Assembly: GCA_012744475.1 (NCBI GenBank)
Contig: JAAYBV010000041.1
Location: 1-64,000, forward strand
From: Phycisphaerae bacterium
GTDB taxonomy: Bacteria; Planctomycetota; Phycisphaerae; Sedimentisphaerales; Anaerobacaceae
Reading direction: 5' to 3'
DNA: 64,000 nt
Shown here: positions 7,392-18,000 of the stretch, one piece after another
Layout of the letters: every line of letters starts with the position of its first letter
Numbering within the stretch: the first letter of the stretch is position 1
Program-made: the position numbers and the translations under genes
The notes under the pieces: model-generated
The model's input: the letters and a program-made list of their open reading frames with translations, nothing else
What the model was told of the DNA's origin: nothing
Databases searched by the model: none

Positions 7392-9125
7392 ATGATGTTG
7401 AAATATGGGTTGCCGATATGGATCATCGTTTGCCTGGCCGCAACAGCAGCGACTCCGAAAGCGCCGGTTGTCAGTTCCGCATGGCCGAGTACGCCTGGGA
7501 CAATCGGTCTGTATGAGAAGTTCGAGTTGCGGATCGATCTGGAGGCGACGTATTCGAATCCGTTCGATCCGGACCAGATTGATCTATGGACGGAGTTCAC
7601 GGCGCCATCCGGCAAGACACAAACCATCTGGGGTTTTTACAATCCGTCGAGTTGGGCGTCTTTGTGGATGGTGCGGTTTGCGCCGACCGAGATCGGACAA
7701 TGGAAGTACGTTGTCAAAGTCAAGGACAAGGAGGGAACCGCCGAGGGCCGTCCGGGCACGTTCAATGTCACGACATCCGATCATCACGGCTTCGTCCGGA
7801 TCGCGCCAAACCAACGCTATCTCAAGCACGACGATGGGACGGCGTTCTACGGCGTGGGCCTGTGGTATAACGACAGCTACGAACAGTTCAACGCGGGCCA
7901 GATCACTGAGGAAGGCCTCGACGGACTGAAGCGCCTGGGCGGCAACTTCATCAGCTTCTTTCACACGCCTCTGGAGACGATGGGCACCGGCCTGGGCCGC
8001 TACGACCAGAACCGCTGCGGCCGGCTCGACCAACTCTTCGAATGGTGCGAGCGGCGCGACATTCACATCAGTTGGAACATCTGGTTTCACTCGTATATCT
8101 CGCAGGCCGTCTGGGGCGGAGGCAACGCGCGGTATCGCAACAATCCCTATCGACTGGTCACCGACGCGAAAGGCTTCTTCGCCAGCGAGCAAGCCTGGCA
8201 GTACCAGGAAAAGCTCAACCGCTACATCATCGCCCGCTGGGGCTACAGCCGGGCCTTGTTCCTGTGGTTCATCATAGACGAGATCAACGGCACCGAAGGC
8301 TGGCAGGATGGCGACAGAGCGGCAGCGGAACAGTGGTGCCGAAAGATGGACGCGTTCTTCAACGAGCACGACCCATACAGCCGCCCGACCACCGGGACCC
8401 AGAGCGGGGGCATCGGCCAGTGGTGGCCTGAGGGCTATCGCATCTTCGACGTCGCGGCCCGTGAGATCTATGAGGCGCAGGGGCACCCGATGCCCCGAAG
8501 CGGCAAGATCGGCCCTGACGACGAGAGCCCTCTGCGGGCGAGCTACCTGACCTATGCCAAGCAGAGTCAGGACCTCTGGACAGGCTTCGACAAGCCCGCC
8601 ATCGTCGGCGAGTGCGGCTATGACCACACCTACTACGAGCCGGGGATGCCGGGTTACCTGGCCATGTACCACAACGCGCTGTGGGTAGGCCTGGCCAATG
8701 GGTTGTGCTGCACGCCTTTCTGGTGGGCCTACTCCGACTGGATCAACGACGCGGTGGTGACGAACCAGATGCAGTCCTTCGCGCGGTTTGTGTCCGACAT
8801 CGACTTCACCAATCTCGATTGGCGGCCCGTATCAATCCACAGCGACCGTTGCGATGCGTGGGCTATGGGCAGTGACTCGCTGATCTTCGGGTGGGTGGTC
8901 AATCCACGGTCGGGCGTGGCCCGTGAATCCTTCACGATAGGGGGGCTGGCCGACGGCTCGTACGAGGTCCGTCTCTACCGCACGTGGCGAGGCCGCTACC
9001 ACGACGCCCAGACCGTGGAATGTCGCGACGGGACGCTGACAGTCGCGATTCCCGAGCTGATGACGACGGGTGGCCATGCCTCGCACATCGGTGACGACGT
9101 GGCGTTCAAGATCAAGCCACGGTAG
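7392..9125 (+). CDS. DUF5060-containing glycoside hydrolase, secreted
   Basis: 577 residues from ATGATG with GGGAG upstream and a clear signal peptide (MMLKYGLPIWIIVCLAATAA). Residues of about 30-135 form a DUF5060-like beta-sandwich (W.EFTAPSGKT, FAPTEIGQWKY). Residues 140-480 form a TIM barrel (FYGVGLWYND, LKRLGGNFISFFHTP). Likely catalytic carboxylates are E297 in IIDEINGTE (acid/base) and E407 in VGECGYD (nucleophile), the spacing expected for a clan GH-A retaining enzyme. The C-terminal 85 residues are a beta-rich module like the putative collagen-binding domain often found behind such barrels. Substrate unknown; a plant or algal polysaccharide is plausible. Confidence 0.8.
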   Translation: MMLKYGLPIWIIVCLAATAATPKAPVVSSAWPSTPGTIGLYEKFELRIDLEATYSNPFDPDQIDLWTEFTAPSGKTQTIWGFYNPSSWASLWMVRFAPTEIGQWKYVVKVKDKEGTAEGRPGTFNVTTSDHHGFVRIAPNQRYLKHDDGTAFYGVGLWYNDSYEQFNAGQITEEGLDGLKRLGGNFISFFHTPLETMGTGLGRYDQNRCGRLDQLFEWCERRDIHISWNIWFHSYISQAVWGGGNARYRNNPYRLVTDAKGFFASEQAWQYQEKLNRYIIARWGYSRALFLWFIIDEINGTEGWQDGDRAAAEQWCRKMDAFFNEHDPYSRPTTGTQSGGIGQWWPEGYRIFDVAAREIYEAQGHPMPRSGKIGPDDESPLRASYLTYAKQSQDLWTGFDKPAIVGECGYDHTYYEPGMPGYLAMYHNALWVGLANGLCCTPFWWAYSDWINDAVVTNQMQSFARFVSDIDFTNLDWRPVSIHSDRCDAWAMGSDSLIFGWVVNPRSGVARESFTIGGLADGSYEVRLYRTWRGRYHDAQTVECRDGTLTVAIPELMTTGGHASHIGDDVAFKIKPR

Positions 9126-9141
9126 GCTCTCCGGGTGCCGC

Positions 9142-9909
9142 TCACCAGGAGTAGAGCACGCCGGCGACGAAGGAAACGTCCTGCGACTTGTCGACGATCG
9201 GACTGTCTTTGATCTCGCTGTCGAACCACTCATATTGGAGGGCGCCAAGCAGGCTCCACTTGCCGGCCAGCTTGCGGCGCACCGCCAATCTGACAAATGG
9301 GTCCGTTGCGTCGTCCGCCTCGTAGGCGGGCCGCCCGGCCCGGGCCTCGTCGGTCTTCACGCCATAGTAGTAGTCCACGAGCTTGTCGGTCTTGTATCGC
9401 AGGCCCACCGACGGGACGAAATCGAAGCCGAAACGGGAGAGCACGGCGGTGTAACTGAGCTCCACTTCCTGCCCATCGTGTTTGCCGAACAGGTCGGTGA
9501 TCCAGGAGACGCCGATCAGGCCCCAGTCGCTCAACCAGGTCAGGCCGACTCCTCCGTCCAGCGTAAGGTCGCGGTCGTCCATGCCTGCCAGCTCGTGGCT
9601 GTCATCCTCTTCGTAGCCGTCGAAGCGGGGCTGGAGGACCGGTCCAAGCGACCAGCCACCCTTGTGAAACAGCCGATAGCCGCCTCCGACGCCGCGCAGG
9701 TAGAGCCTCTCGCCTTCGTAGCCGAACATCGGAATCGGATAGATCTTCGGATCCACCCCCTCGTAGGGTTTCGAACTGACCAGCATCCCGGCGCCAACGA
9801 ACACCTCGCGCTTCCGGGGCTCGGCCGGCGCCTCCGTCTCGTCCCCATATGCCGTGATCGTGGTTGCCGCACAGATGAGCAGCGCACTGCTGACGACTGC
9901 GATCTTCAT
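9142..9909 (-). CDS. MipA/OmpV-like outer membrane protein
   Basis: 255 residues beginning with a signal peptide (MKIAVVSSALLICAATT). The mature part is a run of amphipathic beta strands with aromatic girdles: VFVGAGMLVSSKPYEG, GERLYLRGVGGGYRLF, LDGGVGLTWLSDWG, GLRYKTDKLVDYYYGV. It ends in a C-terminal strand closing with W, as expected of an outer membrane beta-barrel. The layout resembles the MltA-interacting MipA/OmpV family. A start 12 nt upstream (9921) is possible. It converges with the glycoside hydrolase, leaving only 16 nt between the two stop codons. Confidence 0.75.
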   Translation of the reverse strand: MKIAVVSSALLICAATTITAYGDETEAPAEPRKREVFVGAGMLVSSKPYEGVDPKIYPIPMFGYEGERLYLRGVGGGYRLFHKGGWSLGPVLQPRFDGYEEDDSHELAGMDDRDLTLDGGVGLTWLSDWGLIGVSWITDLFGKHDGQEVELSYTAVLSRFGFDFVPSVGLRYKTDKLVDYYYGVKTDEARAGRPAYEADDATDPFVRLAVRRKLAGKWSLLGALQYEWFDSEIKDSPIVDKSQDVSFVAGVLYSW

Positions 9910-9999
9910 TCTTCGTTCCATCCCTGCAACAGACAGACCATTCCTTTCCCGGACGGTATGCATGGCAAACCGCCCGACGTGGCCAGACCATAGCACGCC

Positions 10000-10342
10000 C
10001 GCCCTGTTTTGTCAGCAAAATACCAGAACGTCTCTTCCGGGGTGACGAAGCCGGCGGCGGCAGAGTGAGGTACGGGCGGATCAGACGCCCCTATAGTGCC
10101 CCAGGAACGCCGTCAGCCCTTCGCGGGCGAACCAATGCGGGTCCCAGGCGTCGTTGTCAGTCCCGTACGCTGAGGCTTCGTGCCTTCCGCCGGTGTCTGC
10201 GGAGCACAGAAAGAACGTGCGTGCCCGCAGAGTCCTGGTATCCTGTCTCGTGTCGCACAGCGCTCCCTCGGGACCTGCTGATGTGCCTGTGGAATCCCCA
10301 CGGCCGAATCCGGTTCTGGCATCCTGACATGAGAGGTCGAAC
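10000..10342. other. Intergenic region, possible decayed gene end
   Basis: No complete gene. On the minus strand about 10081-10182 reads as a protein-like C-terminus (YGTDNDAWDPHWFAREGL.. then GHYRGV and stop) with no plausible beginning. It may be the remnant of a deleted gene or chance. Confidence 0.25.
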
Positions 10343-11611
10343 ATGAAAACGACAATCGCAGCAGTAGGCCTGTTGTTGATCACAGCATGGTACGCCAGTG
10401 GCGTGGCTCAGGCGGAGAACTGGCCGTGTTTTCGAGGGCCGACCCGGCAGGGCATCTCCCACGAGACGATGGTCCCGACACGATGGAGCCCTACAGAGGG
10501 AATCGTCTGGAGGCAATCGATCCCGGGCGACGGAGTCTCATCGCCTATTGTTTTTGGCAGTCGGGTCTTCCTCACGGCCGCGACCGACGGAGGGGCGTCG
10601 CTTCGCCTGCTCGTCCTCGACCGTTCCGATGGGCACGTCCTCTGGGACAAGGAGATCCTCCGCCAGAGGCCTGGACACAAGTCCAGGCAGAACTCCTACG
10701 CGACGAGCACGCCGGCCACGGACGGCGAACGAGTCTACGTCGCTGCCTGCGACGGCCGAATCGTCGCCGTGGCGATGACCGGCGAGGTCGCCTGGGTCAA
10801 CGACGATCTCGAGTACTACAGCGAGCACGGGCTGGCGGTCTCGCCCGTTCTCTATGACGATCTGGTTATCATGCCGTTCGACGCAAGCAGTCCCGGACCC
10901 GACAAGAAAGTGGGGTGGCAGATTCCGTGGGACAAGGCTGTCATCCTGGCGGTCGACAAGAACACAGGACAGACGCGATGGCAAGGCAGGCGCGGCAGTT
11001 CACGGATCGCTCACGTCGTGCCGATCGTGGTCACGATCGACGGGTGTGATCAGCTTGTCAGCGGCGCCGGCGACGTCGTCCAGGGCTTCGATCTGAAGAC
11101 AGGCGATCGACTGTGGACCGTGTCGAGCCCGGGCGAAGGCGTCGTTCCCTCGATCGTCGGCGACGAGAGTCTGATCTTCGCGGCGTCAGGGTTCGGCGAA
11201 TCCGCCATCCGTGCGGTCCGCCCCGACGGACAAGGTGACGTCACCAAGACCCACACTGCATGGCAGTCCGGCGACGACGTCCCGAAGGTTCCGTCCATGC
11301 TCTACGTCGAACCCCATCTCTACCTGATCACGGAGAGCGGCATCGTCAAATGTCTTCAAGGCACGACCGGCCAGGTCATCTGGAAGGATCGGCTCGGAGG
11401 CAAATTCTCCGCTTCTCCCATATGGGCCGACGGGAAGATCTATTTCCTTTCGGAAAAAGGCACGACCACCATCATTCAGGATGGGCCCGAATTCAGAGTC
11501 CTCGCGGAGAACGACCTCAGCGAGGCTTGCTACGCCAGTCCCGCCATTTCCGAAGGCCTTCTGTTCATCCGTTCGGAACGAAGCCTCTTCTGCATCGGCC
11601 AAGCCCGATAG
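10343..11611 (+). CDS. Secreted PQQ-binding-like beta-propeller protein
   Basis: 422 residues with a signal peptide ending near VAQAEN and then NWPCFRGPTRQGIS, the signature opening of planctomycete PQQ-propeller proteins. Repeated blades carry W-containing PQQ/BamB-type motifs: GSRVFLTAA..LLVLDRSDGHVLWD, AVDKNTGQTRWQGRRG, FDLKTGDRLWTVSSPGEG, LQGTTGQVIWKDRLGG. The fold is an eight-bladed WD40-like propeller in the periplasm. Whether it binds a quinone cofactor or acts as a scaffold cannot be told. The start has GAGAGG eight bases upstream. Confidence 0.85.
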   Translation: MKTTIAAVGLLLITAWYASGVAQAENWPCFRGPTRQGISHETMVPTRWSPTEGIVWRQSIPGDGVSSPIVFGSRVFLTAATDGGASLRLLVLDRSDGHVLWDKEILRQRPGHKSRQNSYATSTPATDGERVYVAACDGRIVAVAMTGEVAWVNDDLEYYSEHGLAVSPVLYDDLVIMPFDASSPGPDKKVGWQIPWDKAVILAVDKNTGQTRWQGRRGSSRIAHVVPIVVTIDGCDQLVSGAGDVVQGFDLKTGDRLWTVSSPGEGVVPSIVGDESLIFAASGFGESAIRAVRPDGQGDVTKTHTAWQSGDDVPKVPSMLYVEPHLYLITESGIVKCLQGTTGQVIWKDRLGGKFSASPIWADGKIYFLSEKGTTTIIQDGPEFRVLAENDLSEACYASPAISEGLLFIRSERSLFCIGQAR

Positions 11612-11635
11612 GCTCTTGGGCCTGTGGATTCGCGG

Positions 11636-14600
11636 TTACCGCAATGCCTCCAGTTGGGCCTTGGCCCAGACGTGGCTGACGTTGAGCCGGGCGGCTTGGC
11701 CGAACTCGTTGCGGGCGTCGTCCGATCGTCCGGCGCCCAGACAGCCCAGCCCCAGCAGGTAATGGGCGGAGGCCAGCCGCACCTGCCGAGCCTGCTGTTC
11801 GCCGAACTTCGCGAAGAAATCGGCCTGCTCGTCCCGCTCGATTCGCTCGGTTCCTGTTCGAACCAGCTCATCGAAGATTTCTTTCGCCTGCTCCTCCTGA
11901 CCGAGTTGCCGCATGGACATCGCACGGTAGAACCGCGATTCGGGAGCCCAGCGCGCGCCTTCCTGGGAAGCGGCTTTCTCATCGAAGCTCTTCGCCTTCT
12001 CTGCATCGTCGAGAGCCTCATGGGCCCGGGCGGTGTAGTAGGCCACCTGGGCGGCACGAGGATCGTTCTGAGGTCGGCCCACCGAGAGGTTCTCAGGATA
12101 CTCTGCCGCCGCGAGGAAGTCCTCCAGAGCCTTCTGAGGCTGGTTGTCTCTGAGCCGCGCAATCCCGCGAAGCAGGTGCGCGTCCACGAAGACGTCGTGG
12201 ATCTCACCGCCCCCTTCCCGGACGTGGAAATGGTGGTTCTCCAGGTTCCCGATGGCCTCATCGTAGTGCCCTGTCAGGACCATCGCCGTGATCTCACAGA
12301 CAAAGCTGTCGTTGCGTTTGACAACCGTGGCGTGGTGCTTCTGAAGGATTTCCAACCGCCTAGCAGGGTCCACGTTGCCCATCTCGTACAACTGATCCAG
12401 CTCGGCGAACAGACGCGCATCCTCGCCGCTGCACGCAATAGCCTTCTCATAGCTGGCGATTGCTTTGGAGACGTCGTTCTGTGTCCTGTAGTAAGCCCAT
12501 CCGAGATTGCGATGAGCCAGCGCAAAGCCTGGATCGAGGACGGCGGCACGTTCCCAGTGAGCGATGGCCTGCTCAGGCTGGACATCATATAGGGCATTCC
12601 CAAGGTAATACAGCGCGCGAGCGTCATTCGGATTGTTCTCAAGGGCAGCGTTCAGAGCGGCAATCGACTCATGCCGGAACGGGAAGCAGTAGTCCGGCGG
12701 CATCGTCGGCGCCAGCGCGAAGAGTTGCCGGGACGCCTCGACGTCGCCCTGCTGCCGGTGGATGTAGCCGAGATAGTAGTACACCAGCGGATACAGGCCG
12801 GCGGCGTCCGTCTTGTCACGCACCGCGCGCGTGAGCACCTCGACCGCCTCGTCCCAGAGACCCCAGCCCATGTAATCCGTCGCCAGTTCAAGGTAGGCCT
12901 GGACGTTACGCTGCATCGCCTGCTCCAGCTTCGCGAGCGTGGCGGCGGCACGGCGTTTCTGTCCGAGGGCCGTCTGGATCAGGCACAGCTCGTTCATCGC
13001 GACGAAGTCCAGCGGATCGTCGGCGAGCACTTGCTGCACGACCGTCCGGGCCTGCTTGCGGTCGCCCTGGTGTCGCAGTACGGCAGTCTTGAGACTCAGC
13101 AACTTCGTGTTCTCTGTGTTCGTGGCCAATGACTCATCGATCTGTTCGAGCGCGGCAGCCCAGTCCCCCCTGCCGCACGACAGCTCGGCAAGCTGGTGGT
13201 GGCCGGCGGAATGGAAGGCATAGTCCCATGTAGACCGGTAGAAGACATCGTATGCCTCGTCGATCTTGCCCTGGGCGCGCAGCGCCACCCCCAGGTGGAA
13301 CAGGGCCTCCGTGTCGACCGGACGCGTGTAATCCGTCGACAGTCTCGTCACCGCGCGACGCAGGTGCTCTTCGGCCTTGGCATACATCGCCCGTTTGTTG
13401 TAGTTGATTCCCACGATCGTGTTGGTCCGCGTGTCATTCGGGTCACGCCGCAGGGCCTCTTCGTAATAGTCGAACGGATTGACCCTTGGGTTGTGAATCT
13501 GCTCGACGCGCAGCCCTGTCAGATACAGTTCGTCGATCGTTTCGATGTTCTGTGGCGATGGTGGGTTCTTCACGACTTCGGGAAGGTTCGGATCGTATTC
13601 ACGATGGGCAGGCTGAAAGGCAATCAGTTCCTGCCCCGACTCGGAGACAAGAGCAGCCCGGAGATCAGTGGCCTTGACGGCCTCAGGGACCGCTACCTCG
13701 GCCACGAACGGCCGGTCGGGACCGATGGCAACGGTCTGGTCCAGGACCGTCACGCCGGAGGCCGTCAGCAGCGCCCTGGCCTTCTTGTGCGGCGCCGTCG
13801 CATTGAAGCCTACCTTGGCCTTGCCATCGGCCAGTTCGAGATTGACTGCGGCGTCGAGATTGGCGTTCTTGAAGCCTCCGATCTCGCGGATCGGATACCA
13901 GCACTGCCGGAACGTCTTGACCTCATACGGCTTGATCCAACTGTAGTCGGGCTGATTGTCCGAGAAGGCGCCGACCATCAGCTCGGCGTACGGCCCGTCC
14001 GTATCGGTCAGGACCTTGTCCCACATGCGGCCATTGGGCCCGGGACTCCACTCCCACAGCTTGGCCCCGCAGACGACGTGATGGTTGCCCACGTGAACGA
14101 CGCCCGCCTTCTGGCCGTGGTCGTAGCCCCCCATGAAATCCTCCTGGAGGTCCCAGGCGAAGAACGAGATAGGCTCGGGGTGATTCTTCCACCAGCTCAG
14201 GTCCACGCCGCGATAGTCGGTGCCGCGATAGGTCTCATTGGCGATCGGCCAGTGGGCAAAGTCGTTCTTGGAGTGGTACGTCGCGGCGGTGACGCTCGGT
14301 GGGAAGATCACCTGGTAATCGTCGTTGACGTGAACCGCGACGTTGGCCCAGTACAGGATCGAGTGCGGCTGGGCCGTCCGGTTGAACAGCTTGACCGTCG
14401 TGTCGATATTCGAGCGGCCCGGATGGAGCGTCACGCCGATCAGCCATTTCATGCGATGACGCCGTTCCGTCTCGCCGAACCAGATCGTCTTGCTGCCGTC
14501 GGCGTTCTCCGCCAGCGTGTAATCGACAGGCATGTAGGTCGTGTTGCGATGATGGTGGAAGACGCACCATTCGATGCCGCCGGAGATCCACGCGCCGAGC

Positions 14601-14980
14601 ATGCCGATCAGCGCCGGTTTGACTACGCTCTGCCGGTAGAAGATCTCGTAATTGTTGGTCTTGTCGGTCGCGTAGAACAGCCGCCCGCCGATCTCCGGCA
14701 GGATGCACAGCTTGATGTACTCATTCTCCAGGTACAACGCCGTGTAGGTCTGCTCCTCCCGGACGTTCGTCACGCCGTCCTGCATCGCGTACGGATAGAT
14801 CCGCTTCTGTGCGCCCTGATACGATTCATTGGTGTAGAAACGCGGGTTGGTGTCGGGCGCATCCAGCCTGTAGGTGGGGATCGTCAGCGGCTCCTGCCAG
14901 ACCTTGACCGCCCCCTGGACCGGCGCGAAGAAGAAAAGCACGAGAAGAAACGACAGACGAGCGCATCGTTGCGGTGACAT
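11636..14980 (-). CDS. DUF5107 and TPR-repeat secreted protein
   Basis: 1114 residues. The start was set at the ATG preceded by GGAAAGGAG, followed by a signal peptide (SFLLVLFFFAPVQGAV). About residues 25-430 match the DUF5107 type seen in Bacteroidetes and Planctomycetes carbohydrate loci: LENEYIKLCILPEIGGRLF, GAWISGGIEWCVFHHHRN, WEWSPGPNGRMWDKVLTD. The rest is a long array of TPR repeats (YEEALRRDPNDTRTNTIVGI, ALYYLGNALYDVQPEQAIAHW, ALAHRNLGWAYYRTQNDVSKA). DUF5107 has a galactose-mutarotase-like character, so carbohydrate binding is likely. A strong hairpin (15001-15074) sits directly upstream of its Shine-Dalgarno. Confidence 0.85.
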   Translation of the reverse strand: MSPQRCARLSFLLVLFFFAPVQGAVKVWQEPLTIPTYRLDAPDTNPRFYTNESYQGAQKRIYPYAMQDGVTNVREEQTYTALYLENEYIKLCILPEIGGRLFYATDKTNNYEIFYRQSVVKPALIGMLGAWISGGIEWCVFHHHRNTTYMPVDYTLAENADGSKTIWFGETERRHRMKWLIGVTLHPGRSNIDTTVKLFNRTAQPHSILYWANVAVHVNDDYQVIFPPSVTAATYHSKNDFAHWPIANETYRGTDYRGVDLSWWKNHPEPISFFAWDLQEDFMGGYDHGQKAGVVHVGNHHVVCGAKLWEWSPGPNGRMWDKVLTDTDGPYAELMVGAFSDNQPDYSWIKPYEVKTFRQCWYPIREIGGFKNANLDAAVNLELADGKAKVGFNATAPHKKARALLTASGVTVLDQTVAIGPDRPFVAEVAVPEAVKATDLRAALVSESGQELIAFQPAHREYDPNLPEVVKNPPSPQNIETIDELYLTGLRVEQIHNPRVNPFDYYEEALRRDPNDTRTNTIVGINYNKRAMYAKAEEHLRRAVTRLSTDYTRPVDTEALFHLGVALRAQGKIDEAYDVFYRSTWDYAFHSAGHHQLAELSCGRGDWAAALEQIDESLATNTENTKLLSLKTAVLRHQGDRKQARTVVQQVLADDPLDFVAMNELCLIQTALGQKRRAAATLAKLEQAMQRNVQAYLELATDYMGWGLWDEAVEVLTRAVRDKTDAAGLYPLVYYYLGYIHRQQGDVEASRQLFALAPTMPPDYCFPFRHESIAALNAALENNPNDARALYYLGNALYDVQPEQAIAHWERAAVLDPGFALAHRNLGWAYYRTQNDVSKAIASYEKAIACSGEDARLFAELDQLYEMGNVDPARRLEILQKHHATVVKRNDSFVCEITAMVLTGHYDEAIGNLENHHFHVREGGGEIHDVFVDAHLLRGIARLRDNQPQKALEDFLAAAEYPENLSVGRPQNDPRAAQVAYYTARAHEALDDAEKAKSFDEKAASQEGARWAPESRFYRAMSMRQLGQEEQAKEIFDELVRTGTERIERDEQADFFAKFGEQQARQVRLASAHYLLGLGCLGAGRSDDARNEFGQAARLNVSHVWAKAQLEALR

Positions 14981-15000
14981 GAGCCAGGCACTCCTTTCCA

Positions 15001-15074
15001 TGGTAGTCCATTGCGGCCCCCGGCCCGGCCCAGCACACGCCCCGGCCGGCCTGGGGGCTCACGCCATGCTACCA
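15001..15074 (-). promoter_or_regulatory. Long GC hairpin between LamG-TSP3 and TPR genes
   Basis: Outer arms TGGTAG (15001-15006) and CTACCA (15069-15074) enclose a 15-bp GC-rich stem (15016-15030/15044-15058) with one wobble and one mismatch. On the minus strand it ends right at the AAAGGAG of the TPR gene. It may terminate the upstream LamG-TSP3 transcript or control access to the ribosome site. Confidence 0.45.
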
Positions 15075-15098
15075 GAACAAGCGCCCACCCACAACCAC

Positions 15099-18000
15099 CT
15101 AAGGACGCCGACCGACTGGCTCATACGTCTCGTCGCAATCCAAGATGCCGTCACCGTCGGTATCGCGATCATTGGGGTTGGTCCTGGTCTGTGAGAACTC
15201 CTCGTAATCGGTCAGGCCGTCGCCGTCGCTGTCGGGGTGCTCGCAGAGTTTGGGCGTCGGCGGGATGTATGGCAAGCCGCCGATCCGAGCCACTCCCGTT
15301 CCGATTTGGTGGGCCAGCCACGGAGAGATCATCTCGTTGAACACGATGACGTTGTCCACATAGCCATAATAAGCACCTTTGCTGCCATAGTCGGTGAAAG
15401 TCAGGTCGTTCCGCCAGTTTTCGGTATCCGGTCTGAACCAATCGGGCAGCGTTGCCGTTTGCACGTGTTCTCCGTTCAAGTGAACCGCAATCCGTTTCTC
15501 CACGAAATCGGCACTGAGGATGAGGTTGTTCCAGCGACAATCCTCCGGCTCCATCAGACGCAGCACGAGTTGGTCTGACTCCTCGTCTTTGAGATCCAGA
15601 CGCCAGAAGTTCGACGATTCTGAACTCCCGGTGCCCGGATCCCATACTTTGAACCAGGGCCGCAAGTCCAGGATAGTTTTACTATCCCAGTCGTCAGAGG
15701 GCAGTCTGTAGAAGTCAAGGCAGATGGTGAACGAATCGACGTGGAAGTCATCGAGTCGGGCCCGGGCCCTGTAACCCCAACCGCTCTGGCCTTCATATTC
15801 ATAGGTCCCGTTCAGATACAGTGAACCATCTCGATGGTAGGTGTTCTTCAACTCGAAGTCGGGGCTATGGCCCATCGAATCTGCGGCCGAGCTTTCGAAC
15901 TGATAGTAGGCGATGGGCAACGGTCCGGTTGTCGTCACTGGATCACTTCCAGCGCTGACCTCATCTCCATCCGAGATGCCGTCGTCATCGGAATCCGGAT
16001 CGTGAAGGTCCGTGCCGTAGCGCTGCTCATCGCCATCGGCGATGCCGTCGTCGTCGGAATCCGGATCGTTAGGGTCCGTGCCATAGCGCTGCTCATCCTG
16101 ATCGGAGAACCCATCGGAGTCCGTATCGACCGCGGCGTCGTTCGCTTGCAGGGGATCATAGCCGAGCGCCACCTCATAGGAGTCTGTCGTACCGTCACCG
16201 TCGGTATCGGGGTCGTTGGGGTTGGTCCTGGTCTGTGAGAATTCTTCATAGTCGGCCAGGCCGTCGCCGTCGCTGTCGGGATGATCGCAGAGCTTCGGGG
16301 TGGGCGGGATGTATGGCAAGCCGCCGATCCGAGCCACTCCCGTTCCGATCTGGTGGGCCAGCCACGGAGAGATCGTCTCGTTGAACACGATGAAGTTGTC
16401 GATATACCCATAGTGGGCGGATCCCCTGCCATAGTCGGTGAAAGACAGGTCGTTCCACCAGTTTTCGGTATCCGGTCTGAACCAATCGGGCAGCGTTGCC
16501 GTTTGCACGTGCTCTCCGTTGAAGTAGACCGCAATCCGTTTCTCCACGAAATCGGCACTGTGGATGAGGTTGTTCCAGCGACAATCCTCCGGGTTCATCA
16601 GGCGCAGCACGAGTTGGTCCGACTCCTCATTTTCGAGATCCAGGCGCCAGAAGTTTGAGAATTTGGGGCTCAGGATGCCCGAATCCCATACCTTGAACCA
16701 GGGTCTCAGGTCCAGTATGGTATCATTACGCGAGTCGTTGGAGGGCAGTCTGTAGAAGTCAAAGCAGATGGTGAACGAATCGACGTGGAAGTCATCGAGT
16801 CGGGCTCGGGCCCTGTAGCCCCAACGGTCGGCCCCCGTATACTCATAGGTCCCGTTCAGATACAGTGAACCGTCTCGATAATAGGTGTTCTTCAACTCGA
16901 AGTCGGGGCTATGGCCCATCGAATCTGCGGCTGAGCTTTCGAACTGATAGTAGGCGATGGGCAACGACGCGGCCGTAGTCGTTGGATCGGTTCCGGCTCC
17001 GTCCTCGTCGCCGTCGGAAAGGCCATCGCCGTCGGAATCCGGATCGTGAGGGTCCGTCCTATAGCGCTGCTCATCGAGATCGGAAAGCCCATCCGAGTCC
17101 GTATCGACCGTGGCGTCGTTCGCTTGCAGGGGATCATAGCCGTACGCCGCCTCAAAGCCGTCCCATAAGGCATCCTCGTCAGAATCGGCCCATCTGGGAT
17201 GGGTGCCAAGGAGGATCTCGTCGGAATCCAGCAGGCCATCGCCATCGCTATCCGCCCAGAGCGGGTCTGTAGTCTGTTCCGGCGTTTCGTCTGCGTCGCT
17301 GAGACCGTCGCTGTCCGTGTCGGCAACGAAGGGGTGTGTGCCGGCCTTGTCTTCCTCGCGGTCGGTCAGGCCGTCGCCGTCGCTGTCGGGGTCCACACAG
17401 GGCTGCGGCTCCGGTGCAATGTACGGAATGGCCGTCGAGAATGTCATGGTTTCCATCAGGTCTGCCACCTCGTCCTCGGACAGCGCACGTCCGTACACCA
17501 CCAGGTTGTCCACATAGCCATAGAATGCATAGAGACCGGTAAAGGTGAAATCGGCCGGGCCGGTAGGGTCCGTGTTCCAGCGGAAATCATCGGCCAGATC
17601 GATGGTCTCGACAGACTGTCCATTGATCACAATCCGTATCTTGCGCGAGGGCACATCCACCACAAGAACCAGAGTGCGCCATTGACACGTGTCGATCGCC
17701 ACGCCGGAGCAGAAATAGGTCACCCTGTTGTTGTTCAAAGCCAGCCTCAGTGTTCCCTTGGAAAGAGAGGATAGACTGATCCAGCGGGACCCTCCAATAG
17801 TGATGATGATGCGGCCTTCGCGGTCGTCCAGCGGACAAAACTGCATGACCAGCGTGAAGCTGTTCTTGTTCAGTTCCGGAATACGCCACCTCGTGCCATA
17901 ACCACCGATGTTCCCGTACTGGTAGATTCCGGTGAGATACAGCGCGTTGTTGACGATCGGCGCTTTCACCAAGGTCATGGGCCCTGTCTGACCGGTGCTG

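Noticed and set aside
13196-14977. 593-codon plus-strand open frame
   Set aside because: Antisense to the DUF5107-TPR gene, whose domains are unambiguous.
15950-17400. Short regular repeats suggesting a CRISPR array
   Set aside because: They encode in-frame calcium-binding TSP3 units of variable spacing in an intact gene; no unique spacers of constant length.
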